Shown here piece after piece: positions 35,466-44,142 of a DNA stretch of 64,000 nt (positions are counted from its first letter, which is position 1; every line of letters starts with the position of its first letter). The stretch is from Acidimicrobiia bacterium (lineage in GTDB: Bacteria; Actinomycetota; Acidimicrobiia; Spongiisociales; Spongiisociaceae). The translations under genes were made by a program, and so were the position numbers. The stretch is taken from NCBI GenBank assembly GCA_009841075.1, contig VXMP01000036.1:1-64000 (forward strand), given 5' to 3'. A model generated the notes under the pieces. The model made no database searches and was not told the DNA's origin. It saw nothing but the letters and a program-made list of their open reading frames with translations.

Positions 35466-36376
35466 TGGGGATCCTGCGTCTCTCCCATGTGGCGATCCGC
35501 ACCCCCGATATCGAGCTGGCCACCGCCTACTACTCCGAGGTATTGGGCCTGGTGGAAACGGCCCGGGAGCATGAGCGGGTGTATATGAAGTGTTGGGATG
35601 AACACCAACATCACAGCGTGATCCTGGAATACGCCCCGACCTATGGGCTCAACCGGCTGGGTTTCAAGGTACAACACCGCTCCGATCTGGATGATCTGGC
35701 CATCCGGTTGGAGTCGGTGGGGGTACGCACCGAACGGTTCGGTCCCGGGGAGCTGGGGCCGGGCTCGGGCGAGACGGTACGATTCCGCGCCCCGTCCGGC
35801 CATGTCACCGAGCTGGTATGGGGGATGGCCCAGGTGGGCAACCTGCTACCGCTGACCAACCCGCCGCCCGAGCCTCTGGGCCTGGTCGGGATCCATCCTC
35901 CCCGAATCGACCATATCTTCTTGATGTGCGAAGACGTTGATGCGGTCACCCACTTCTACACCGATATCCTGGAGTTCCGACTCACCGAGCAGGTTCTGGC
36001 CGACGACGGCCATCAGCTGGTCACCTTTCTGGAGCGCACCCACACCCCGCACGACATCGCCTTTATCACCGGCCCCAACGGTGCCTTCCACCATGTGGCC
36101 TTCTGGCTGGACGATTGGAACGAGGTGCGCCGGGCGGCCGATATGTGTTCCTATCACGGGATTCCCATCGACGCCGGACCGACTCGTCATGGTGCCACCC
36201 GAGGCTATGGTCTGTACTTCTTCGACCCGGCCGGCAACCGCAACGAGGTCTTCACCGGTGGTTATTGGTCCGATCCGGATCGGGAGCCGATCACCTGGAC
36301 GGAAGCCGAGATCGGACGGGCGGTTTTCTATTACGAAGGGGTGGTCGATCACCGCTTCATGACGGTCCATTCATGA
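35465..36376 (+). CDS. Extradiol (catechol 2,3-) dioxygenase, VOC superfamily, copy 2
   Basis: Paralogous to 34557-35465 along its length (MGILRLSHV, DIELATAYYSEVLGL, FHHVAFWLD, YFFDPAGNRNEVFTGGY). Confidence 0.9.
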   Translation: MGILRLSHVAIRTPDIELATAYYSEVLGLVETAREHERVYMKCWDEHQHHSVILEYAPTYGLNRLGFKVQHRSDLDDLAIRLESVGVRTERFGPGELGPGSGETVRFRAPSGHVTELVWGMAQVGNLLPLTNPPPEPLGLVGIHPPRIDHIFLMCEDVDAVTHFYTDILEFRLTEQVLADDGHQLVTFLERTHTPHDIAFITGPNGAFHHVAFWLDDWNEVRRAADMCSYHGIPIDAGPTRHGATRGYGLYFFDPAGNRNEVFTGGYWSDPDREPITWTEAEIGRAVFYYEGVVDHRFMTVHS

Positions 36377-37437
36377 CCGCCACCAAGCCCACCCTTCCCC
36401 GCACCGAACGCGACGAAGCACCCCTCTACCTGGCCCGCTACCGGGAGCGTCAGGCCCGTCCTACCGAGCCGGCCCGGGAAGAACCCGACGGAACGCCGCT
36501 TTATCTCCGACAGTTCCGCCGGCGTAGGGAGGAGGACACCCTGGTCGCCCCTAGACCTCCGCTGTGGGAAAGGGCGGACCATGGTCTACAGATGGTGCTG
36601 AGCGAGGACAACCGCAACAAGGAGATCAGCGGCCCGCCCGGTTCTTCGCTCCCTTTGGCCAACGATGTATATCTGATCCGGCATGCCGAGACCCAGGGCT
36701 ATTCGGCGGAGGCCGGGCTCACCCCCCTCGGCTCTTGGCAGGCCCGTACCTATGGTCACACCCTGGCCCGTAGGGTGGGAGGGGACGAGAAGGTGGTCAT
36801 CGTGCACGCCGACACCAATCGGGCCGGCCAGACCGCCGCCCGGATTGCGGACGCTCTGTCCGACGGCGTTCACCTTTTTGAGAAGGGAACCGAGCTGGTC
36901 GATCCCGAACCCCGTCCCGAGTTCCGTAACTTCGGGGTGGCCACCCCGGCCGGTTTGATGGATGTCACCTCGGCCTTCCGCCAGTATTACTCGGTCTTGG
37001 AGACCTTTGAGCGGCAGGCCCTAGGGGATCGTCCGGCCTGGTTGGTCGAGATAGACCGGTTTTGGCGGACCCAGCAGGGGGGTGGGGACCCGATCCAGCA
37101 TTGGCTCACCATTCCGATGATGCACTTCGAACCGCCCTCCCTTTGCGTCCGCCGTTTCTGGAAGGGCATCCGCGCCATAGCGGCCGCCCATCCCGGGGCC
37201 CGGATCGCCATTGCCACCCATTCCGGTCCTATCCGGGCCTTCGCCACCTGTGCCTTCGGGTATGACCCTGGAGAGCCCTACAACACCGAACACGTCCGGG
37301 TGAAGCTGATCGAAGGGGGGCGGGAGGCGCTCATAACCTTCCGTAACCGGGTGCAAGAGGTGTTGGTTCCGGATTTCGACCAACTACCCGACTGGCAACC
37401 CGATACGGAAGCCCTCCTCTCGCCGGCGCATGTGTGA
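36373..37437 (+). CDS. Histidine phosphatase superfamily protein with N-terminal repeated motif
   Basis: DVYLIRHAETQGYSAEAGLTPLGSWQARTYG (RHxET motif), IAIATHSGPIRAF; ATG at 36373 overlaps the previous stop, preferred over the ORF start at 36115. Confidence 0.82.
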   Translation: MTATKPTLPRTERDEAPLYLARYRERQARPTEPAREEPDGTPLYLRQFRRRREEDTLVAPRPPLWERADHGLQMVLSEDNRNKEISGPPGSSLPLANDVYLIRHAETQGYSAEAGLTPLGSWQARTYGHTLARRVGGDEKVVIVHADTNRAGQTAARIADALSDGVHLFEKGTELVDPEPRPEFRNFGVATPAGLMDVTSAFRQYYSVLETFERQALGDRPAWLVEIDRFWRTQQGGGDPIQHWLTIPMMHFEPPSLCVRRFWKGIRAIAAAHPGARIAIATHSGPIRAFATCAFGYDPGEPYNTEHVRVKLIEGGREALITFRNRVQEVLVPDFDQLPDWQPDTEALLSPAHV

Positions 37438-38602
37438 TGCCTGTCCCACGATCGACCCCGACGCCCACCTCCTCCCGGAGGCACCTGAATCACAGGAGCT
37501 TCCGTTCGTGAGCGACCACTTCATCGTCTGGTACAACGACTTCCGATCCGAGGATCGCCCCCGGGTGGGAGGGAAAAACGCCGGTCTGGGAGAGATGATG
37601 GGAGCGGGTCTGCCCGTTCCGCCCGGCTTTGCCGTAACAGTGGAAGGGTTCGCCACCATCCACCACCACCCTGAGGTGGTCGAACAGGTCAGAGGCCTGT
37701 TGTCCGTTACCGATCCTTCCGATCCGGCCTCCCTGCAATCGTCTTCCGCCCTGATTCGATCGGCCATTGAGAACACCCTGATGTCCCCGGAGGTGGAGGC
37801 AGCCATCCGGGATGCCTATCACCGGTTGGGGAGTTACTGCGGGCTGGAGAAAGTACCGGTAGCGGTCCGGTCGAGCGCCACCGCCGAGGACCTGCCGGAC
37901 GCCAGCTTTGCCGGCCAGCAGGACACGTTCTTGTGGGTGATGGGGGCCTCGTCGGTGGTAGAGCATGTCAAAAGATGCTGGTCTTCGCTGTTCACCGCCC
38001 GGGCGATGGCCTATCGTCATCAAATGGGTTACGGCCATGAGACCGTCGCCATGTCGGTCGGGGTGCAGCAGATGGTGGACGCCCGGGCGGCCGGGGTGGC
38101 GTTCACCCTGGACCCCGCCACCGGGGACCGATCCCAGATTGCGGTGGATGCGGCCTGGGGGTTGGGCGAGGCGGTGGTGTCGGGCGAGGTGACCCCCGAT
38201 CACTTCATGATCGACAAGGTGATCATGGAAATCCACCACCGCACCATCTCTCCTAAACAAATCGAGATGGTCAGAGCCCCCGAAGGGAAGGGGGTGGACC
38301 GTAGGGAGGTGGAATCCGACCGACAGACCCAACCCTGTGTGACCGACCAGGAGCTGTTGAAGATCGCCCGCATGGCCAAAACCGCCGAGGGATTTTTTGG
38401 TGTCCCCCAAGATGTCGAGTGGGCGGTCGACCGCAACCTCCTCTCGGAACACAACGTGGTAATGCTGCAGAGTCGTCCCGAAACGGTATGGAGTCGTCGT
38501 AGCCCGCAGAAGATTTCCGCGGGTAGCGGCAACTTCATGGACAGCATCGTTTCCACCCTGATCAAACCGGTCCATACCCGATCCGCCTCGGACGGGGAGT
38601 GA
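37430..38602 (+). CDS. PEP-synthase-like ATP-binding (ATP-grasp) subunit, phenylphosphate synthase beta / CreH-HpeH-like
   Basis: GGKNAGLGEMMGAGLPVPPGFAVT; VAVRSSATAEDLPDASFAGQQDTFLWV; AAGVAFTLDPATGDRSQIAVDAAWGLGEAVVSGEVTPD; ends before the phosphohistidine domain. Confidence 0.85.
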   Translation: MCDACPTIDPDAHLLPEAPESQELPFVSDHFIVWYNDFRSEDRPRVGGKNAGLGEMMGAGLPVPPGFAVTVEGFATIHHHPEVVEQVRGLLSVTDPSDPASLQSSSALIRSAIENTLMSPEVEAAIRDAYHRLGSYCGLEKVPVAVRSSATAEDLPDASFAGQQDTFLWVMGASSVVEHVKRCWSSLFTARAMAYRHQMGYGHETVAMSVGVQQMVDARAAGVAFTLDPATGDRSQIAVDAAWGLGEAVVSGEVTPDHFMIDKVIMEIHHRTISPKQIEMVRAPEGKGVDRREVESDRQTQPCVTDQELLKIARMAKTAEGFFGVPQDVEWAVDRNLLSEHNVVMLQSRPETVWSRRSPQKISAGSGNFMDSIVSTLIKPVHTRSASDGE

Positions 38603-38678
38603 ACCATGTTCGTCTACCCGACCGGTGCCCCAACAACCGATCCGACAACCAACCGCCTATGGCAAAGGAGTACCCGAT

Positions 38679-40460
38679 ATGACTGAACGTTTTCCAAGTC
38701 CGTTCGAGGGAGAGACCCCCGCCGGTGCCGAGGGTTGGGAAGGTTTATACACCTACTCCCTCCCCTTCTCCGAAGATCGGAGAGGCTACGAGGAGGCCAC
38801 CTTCTGGTTTCAGGACGGTATCCACTGGGCCGATCCGCTCACCCCTTGGGATGCCACCTGGTTGGAGTATGCCTTGGCTTCTCTTTCCCAGTACAACACC
38901 CGCCACTATCTGATTCCTCCCGCCCTGGGCGTGGACTATCGGGTGCTGAACGGATATGCCTACCTGTCGCCGGTGCCGGTGATGGATCCGGAAGAGATCG
39001 GAGCCCGGGTGCCGCAGTTTATGGAAAGGGCCGGCTTCTACTTCATGAACTGGGACGACCTCTACTCCAAATGGCTGGTCAAGATCAAGGACCTGATCGC
39101 CGAGATGGAGGATCTGAGCTTCAACCCACTCCCCGAGAAGGAGGCGATGGAGGTCATCACCGAAGGCCAAGGCAAAGGCTCCGGCCTGGATATCCAGGAG
39201 GAATACCGGCGTCTTCTCAACCTGGGTCTCAGGCTCTGGCAATATCACTTCGAGTTCCTTAACCTGGGCTATGCCGCCTATCTCGACTATTTCGGGTTCT
39301 GTAAGGAGGCCTTCCCCAACATCCCCGACCTGGCCATCGCCCGCATGGTGGCCGGGGTCGAGGTTGACCTGTTCCGTCCCGACGAAGAGCTGAAGATCCT
39401 GGCCGAGATCGTGGTCGAGCACGGGCTGGAGGAGCGGTTGGCCGGCGGGTTGGAAGCCCTGGAGGGCACCCCGTTCATGGACCACTGGAACTCGGTCAAG
39501 CATCCCTGGTTCAACTACTCGGCCGGTAACGGGTTCTATCACAACCACAAGGTTTGGTTGGAACATCCCGAGATCCCGCTGGGATTTATTTCGTCCTATG
39601 TGAACCGACTCAAGGACGATGAGGACATTTCCCGTCCTATCGACCGGATCCGTGAGGAGCGGGATCGGATCGTAGAGGAATACACCGCCCTGCTTTCCTC
39701 CGATGAGGATCGCGAAACCTTCGGCCAGAAGCTGGGTCTGGCCCGGGTGGTCTTCCCCTATGTGGAGAACCACAACTTCTACGTGGAGCATTGGAGCCAC
39801 TCGGTGCTGTTCCGCAAGATGAAGGAGCTGGGCGACGTCTTCGTCAAGGAAGGGTTCGTCGCCGACCGGAACGACGTTTTCTATATGAAACGGGACGAGG
39901 TCAACGAGGCCCTTTGGGATATGTACTCGGCCTGGGCGGTGGGAACCGAACCCCGCGGCCCGGTCTATTGGCCACGAGAGGTAGCCCGCCGGAAGGGCAT
40001 TCTGGAGGCGCTCCGGTCCTGGTCCCCTCCCCCCGCCCTGGGTGAGCCGCCCGAGGTGGTCACCGAGCCCTTCACCATCATGCTCTGGGGTATCACCTCG
40101 GAGAGCATCGACAACTGGCTCGGTTCAGGCGAAGATGACGATGGACTTAAGGGCTTCGCCGCCTCGCCCGGTATGGCCGAAGGTCCGGCCCGGGTGATCA
40201 TGTCGGCCGATGAGATCGACCAGCTCCAGGAGGGTGAGATTTTGGTGGCACCGATCACCGCCCCCAGCTGGGCACCGGCATTCGGGACCATCGGAGCGGC
40301 GGTGACCGACATCGGCGGGATGATGTCCCATGCGGCCATCGTCTGTCGCGAATACGGCCTACCCGCCGTGACCGGAACCGCCTTTGGGACCAGGGACATC
40401 ACCACCGGCATGATGGTTAGGGTGGACGGCAACACCGGCGTCGTAACCGTCTTGGACTGA
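38679..40460 (+). CDS. PEP-utilising mobile-domain subunit, phenylphosphate synthase alpha / CreI-HpeI-like
   Basis: C-terminal phosphohistidine motif IGGMMSHAAIVCREYGLPAVTGT; no ATP-grasp domain; SD AAAGGAG before ATG 38679 (ORF opens at 38625). Confidence 0.85.
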   Translation: MTERFPSPFEGETPAGAEGWEGLYTYSLPFSEDRRGYEEATFWFQDGIHWADPLTPWDATWLEYALASLSQYNTRHYLIPPALGVDYRVLNGYAYLSPVPVMDPEEIGARVPQFMERAGFYFMNWDDLYSKWLVKIKDLIAEMEDLSFNPLPEKEAMEVITEGQGKGSGLDIQEEYRRLLNLGLRLWQYHFEFLNLGYAAYLDYFGFCKEAFPNIPDLAIARMVAGVEVDLFRPDEELKILAEIVVEHGLEERLAGGLEALEGTPFMDHWNSVKHPWFNYSAGNGFYHNHKVWLEHPEIPLGFISSYVNRLKDDEDISRPIDRIREERDRIVEEYTALLSSDEDRETFGQKLGLARVVFPYVENHNFYVEHWSHSVLFRKMKELGDVFVKEGFVADRNDVFYMKRDEVNEALWDMYSAWAVGTEPRGPVYWPREVARRKGILEALRSWSPPPALGEPPEVVTEPFTIMLWGITSESIDNWLGSGEDDDGLKGFAASPGMAEGPARVIMSADEIDQLQEGEILVAPITAPSWAPAFGTIGAAVTDIGGMMSHAAIVCREYGLPAVTGTAFGTRDITTGMMVRVDGNTGVVTVLD

Positions 40461-40520
40461 CCGCCCCCGGCACCATCCGCCGATAGTTTCAGGTACAAGT
40501 CAAGAAACGGAGGGAGGAAA

Positions 40521-41810
40521 ATGCTTTCCAAGGAGCAGAACGAACGGCTCACTCGGGTCGGCCCGGGCACGCCCATGGGGGAGCTGTTACGCCGTTACTG
40601 GTATCCGGTCGCCTTTACCCGGGAGCTGGCCGACTGGCCGATCCATCCGGTCCGCCTCCTAGGTGAGGACTTCGCCCTCTGGCGGACCCCGCAGGGCGGT
40701 TACGGGATCATCCAGGAAACCTGCCCTCACCGGGCCGCCTCCCTCCTTTACGGGGTGGTCGAGGCGGACGGCATCCGGTGCGGCTATCACGGCTGGAAGT
40801 TCGACCAGGGCGGCAATTGCCTGGAGCAACCCGCCGAGCCCGACAAGTCGGCCTTCCGCCGTCACGTCAAGGCCTTCGCCGGCCGGGCCCAGGAGCTGGG
40901 TGGAATGGTCTGGGCCTACATAGGCCCGGATCCGGTGCCGGAGCTACCCCGTTTCGACGTATTCGTCGACCCGGGTTTCATCGACGTAGGCCATTCCAAG
41001 CTGCCCTGCAACTGGCTTCAGATCATGGAGAACTCGGTAGACCCGCACCATGTCGAGTGGCTGCACGGACGCTATTTCGAGTTCCTCGGCAACCAACAAG
41101 GGTTTTTGGCCCCCAAATCCTTCCAGAAGAAGCACCTGAAGGTGGGTTTCGACGCCATGGAGTGGGGGATACTCAAGCGGCGGGTACTGGAAGGCCACAC
41201 CGAGGAGGACGACGACTGGGCGGTGGGCCACCCTCTGGTGTTCCCCTACTCGATGCGGGTGGGAGGTGCCGGTATCGACCAGATGCAGATCAGGGTACCG
41301 ATCGATGACACCACCACCTGGGCGATGTTCTACTCCAACCACCATCCGGAGGGTCTGGACGTCTATCCCGAGCAGGTCTATCCGGTCGATTACGAGTACC
41401 AATGGCTCGACGAAAAGGGCCGTCACATCGTGGACTACATCGAAGGTCAGGACGTGATGGCCTGGGTTAGTCAGGGACCGATCACCGACCGGACCGCAGA
41501 ACACATCGGCAAGTCGGACATCGGGGTCATCATGCTCAGGCGCATGTTCAAGGCCCAGATAGCCCGGGTGGAGGCGGGCGAAGACCCCACGGTCGGGTTT
41601 ACCCGCACCCCTCAGGAACGGATCGAGCTGCCCTGTGAGAAGAAGAAGTTCGGGGCCGGGATCGACTTCGCCCTGGCGTGGCTGGACATGGGTTCCACCC
41701 GATATTCACCGGCTCTCGACACCCTGCGCAAGATCCACCTGGAAGCCGCCCGACTCCGGGGCGAGACCCCCAGCTCGACCGAATACTCGGTCAGAGGATG
41801 GGGGAATTGA
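40521..41810 (+). CDS. Rieske non-heme iron oxygenase, catalytic subunit
   Basis: Rieske motif CPHRAASLLYGVVEADGIRCGYHGWKFD; MENSVDPHHVEWLHGRYFEF consistent with a mononuclear iron site. Confidence 0.9.
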   Translation: MLSKEQNERLTRVGPGTPMGELLRRYWYPVAFTRELADWPIHPVRLLGEDFALWRTPQGGYGIIQETCPHRAASLLYGVVEADGIRCGYHGWKFDQGGNCLEQPAEPDKSAFRRHVKAFAGRAQELGGMVWAYIGPDPVPELPRFDVFVDPGFIDVGHSKLPCNWLQIMENSVDPHHVEWLHGRYFEFLGNQQGFLAPKSFQKKHLKVGFDAMEWGILKRRVLEGHTEEDDDWAVGHPLVFPYSMRVGGAGIDQMQIRVPIDDTTTWAMFYSNHHPEGLDVYPEQVYPVDYEYQWLDEKGRHIVDYIEGQDVMAWVSQGPITDRTAEHIGKSDIGVIMLRRMFKAQIARVEAGEDPTVGFTRTPQERIELPCEKKKFGAGIDFALAWLDMGSTRYSPALDTLRKIHLEAARLRGETPSSTEYSVRGWGN

Positions 41811-41817
41811 TCGGGGC

Positions 41818-42054
41818 ATGACCGATCGGCGGGTTTCCGGCCCCCACTGGTGGGATCCCGACCGGATCGCCCATCTGGAGGATAAGCCCCGCTTCTGCCC
41901 CAACTGCGGCGAGGCGGTGATCGATGCGGAAGGTATCGCGGTCGAATACTGGGAAGCCGACCGTCGGGTGTATCACACCTGGTGCCGATCCTGCGGCTGG
42001 TCAGGCGACATCGTCCGAATCCAAAGAATGGTCGGCCACGAACCTGAGGATTGA
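41818..42054 (+). CDS. Small CxxC...CxxC zinc-ribbon protein, possible acetone/acetophenone-carboxylase small-subunit-like
   Basis: 78 aa with FCPNCGE and WCRSCGW; 3 bp upstream of the HyuA-like gene. Confidence 0.65.
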   Translation: MTDRRVSGPHWWDPDRIAHLEDKPRFCPNCGEAVIDAEGIAVEYWEADRRVYHTWCRSCGWSGDIVRIQRMVGHEPED

Positions 42055-42057
42055 CAA

Positions 42058-44142
42058 GTGCGGGTAGGGGTAGACATCGGTGGAACCTTCACCGATCTGA
42101 TGCTCTGGGACGAGAACGGCCGGGCCTGGATCGGGAAGGTTCTCACCACCGCCGACCCTTCGGCCGGGGTGGAAGAGGTTCTGCGGCAAACCCTGGCGAA
42201 ACTCCAGAGGCAGGCCAACTCGATCCGCCATCTGGTTCACGGCACCACCCTGGTGACCAATGCCATTATCGAACGCAAAGGGGCTAGCACCGCCCTGATC
42301 ACCTCGGCCGGGTTTCGCGACTCCATCGAGATCGGACGAGAGCATCGCTACGAGCTCTACGACCTGGATCTGGAGCATCCCAAGCCGTTGGTCCACCGCC
42401 ATCTACGTTTCTCCGTGCCGGAGCGAACCTGGGCAGACGGAACCCAGGATGTCGAGCTGGACGAGGAACACATCGCCCGCCTGGTCCGGGAATTGTCGGA
42501 CGCCGGTATAGAGGCGGTGGCGGTCTGCTTCCTGCACTCCTACGCCAATCCCGATTCCGAAGCCCGGGCCCGGGCGGTTATCGAAGACACCGTACCCGGG
42601 TTACAGGTTTCCCTTTCGTCCGAGGTGGTTCCCGAAATCGGCGAGTTCGAAAGGGCGTCGACCACCATCGCCAACGTCTACGTCCGACCGTTGGTGGAGA
42701 GTTATCTCAACGGGCTTCGCAGCCGGCTGGAGCAGATCGGTTTCGAGGGCCGGCTGTTCATCATGCTTTCGAGCGGGGGAGTAGCCACCTTCGATACCTG
42801 CGTTCGCTACCCGATCCGCCTACTCGAGTCCGGCCCGGCCGCCGGAGCGCTGGCGGCCGCCTCGGTCGGCCAGGACCTGGGGCGGAACTCCTTGCTTTCC
42901 TTCGACATGGGGGGCACCACCGCCAAGCTCTGCGTGGTGGACGACGGAGAGCCTTTGGTCACCCACGACTTCGAGGTAGACCGCCGCTACCGCTTCAAAA
43001 AAGGTTCGGGCCTACCGGTGCGGGTTCCGGTCATCGAGATGATCGAGATCGGGGCGGGTGGAGGCTCGATCGCCCGGATCGACTCCTTGGGGCTCCTCAA
43101 GGTAGGCCCCGAATCGGCCGGTGCCGACCCGGGGCCGGTTTGTTATGCCCGGGGTGGTCGGGCCCCGACCGTAACCGACGCCGACCTGGTTCTGGGCTAC
43201 CTGGACCCCGACTACTTCCTGGGCGGTGAGATGAAGCTGGATGTGGCCGCCGCCGAGGCAGCCCTGGCAGAGAGTATCGGGGATGGCTTGGGTATGTCGG
43301 TGCCGGAAGCGGCCTGGGGGGTTCACCAGGTGGTAAACGAGGCCATGGCCAACGCCGCCCGTGTCCATGTGGTCGAGCGGGGCCGGAACCCACGGGGCTT
43401 ACCGGTGGTGGCGTTCGGAGGGGCGGGTCCGGTGCACGGCTACGGGGTGGCCGAGCTGCTGGGCTGTCCCGAGTTGGTGCTGCCCTACGGAGCCGGGGTA
43501 GCCAGCGCACAAGGCCTCCTGGTCGCACCTCTGGCCTTCGATTTCGTCCGGTCCTATTACGGCCGGCTCGACCAGATGGACTGGGACGAGGTGAACAGAA
43601 TCTTCGAAGCAATGGAAGGCAAGGGAACCGCTCTCTTGGCCGACTCCGGGGCCGGCCCGGAACAGATCAACCACACCCGCACCGCCGACATTCGATATGT
43701 GGGTCAGGGACACACCATCCGGGTTCCCATACCGGACGGCATTCTCTCCGACCTCCGGCGTCAGGCTATATACGAGGAGTTCGATCGGGTGTACCGGCAC
43801 CTATACGGAAGGGAGGGCCCTCCGGTCGGTCTGGAGGCCCTCACCTGGAGGGTGGTTAGCCGGGGCCCCCGACCCGGTCGGGCGGCAACCCCTCATCCTG
43901 GCGAGGGTTCGGCGGGCAATGCCGAAGCCGCCCGCAAGGGAGAACGGCCCGCCTTTTTCGGCTCGGGGGGCGGTTACGTCCTGACGCCGGTCTACGACCG
44001 TTATCGCCTGGTACCGGGCTCCTCCCTTACCGGCCCGGCCATCATCGAGGAGCGGGAGTCGACCGCCGTCATCGGCAAAGGAGGGCGGGTCCGGGTGGAT
44101 GAGAGGCTCAATATCGTGGTCACCTTGGGAGGAGGGACATGA
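42058..44142 (+). CDS. Hydantoinase/oxoprolinase (HyuA) family, or acetone/acetophenone carboxylase subunit
   Basis: MRVGVDIGGTFTDLMLWDENG, HGTTLVTNAIIERKGASTALITSAGFRDSIEIGRE, SFDMGGTTAKLCVVDDGEP, GAGGGSIARID. Confidence 0.88.
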   Translation: MRVGVDIGGTFTDLMLWDENGRAWIGKVLTTADPSAGVEEVLRQTLAKLQRQANSIRHLVHGTTLVTNAIIERKGASTALITSAGFRDSIEIGREHRYELYDLDLEHPKPLVHRHLRFSVPERTWADGTQDVELDEEHIARLVRELSDAGIEAVAVCFLHSYANPDSEARARAVIEDTVPGLQVSLSSEVVPEIGEFERASTTIANVYVRPLVESYLNGLRSRLEQIGFEGRLFIMLSSGGVATFDTCVRYPIRLLESGPAAGALAAASVGQDLGRNSLLSFDMGGTTAKLCVVDDGEPLVTHDFEVDRRYRFKKGSGLPVRVPVIEMIEIGAGGGSIARIDSLGLLKVGPESAGADPGPVCYARGGRAPTVTDADLVLGYLDPDYFLGGEMKLDVAAAEAALAESIGDGLGMSVPEAAWGVHQVVNEAMANAARVHVVERGRNPRGLPVVAFGGAGPVHGYGVAELLGCPELVLPYGAGVASAQGLLVAPLAFDFVRSYYGRLDQMDWDEVNRIFEAMEGKGTALLADSGAGPEQINHTRTADIRYVGQGHTIRVPIPDGILSDLRRQAIYEEFDRVYRHLYGREGPPVGLEALTWRVVSRGPRPGRAATPHPGEGSAGNAEAARKGERPAFFGSGGGYVLTPVYDRYRLVPGSSLTGPAIIEERESTAVIGKGGRVRVDERLNIVVTLGGGT

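Noticed and set aside
36115-36372. Upstream extension of the histidine phosphatase ORF into the dioxygenase gene
   Set aside because: Overlaps the coding sequence of 35465-36376 in another frame; the ATG at 36373 with ATGA stop overlap is a better start
34557-36376. Tandem dioxygenases as an assembly duplication
   Set aside because: The copies differ throughout at protein and nucleotide level, so they are genuine diverged paralogs
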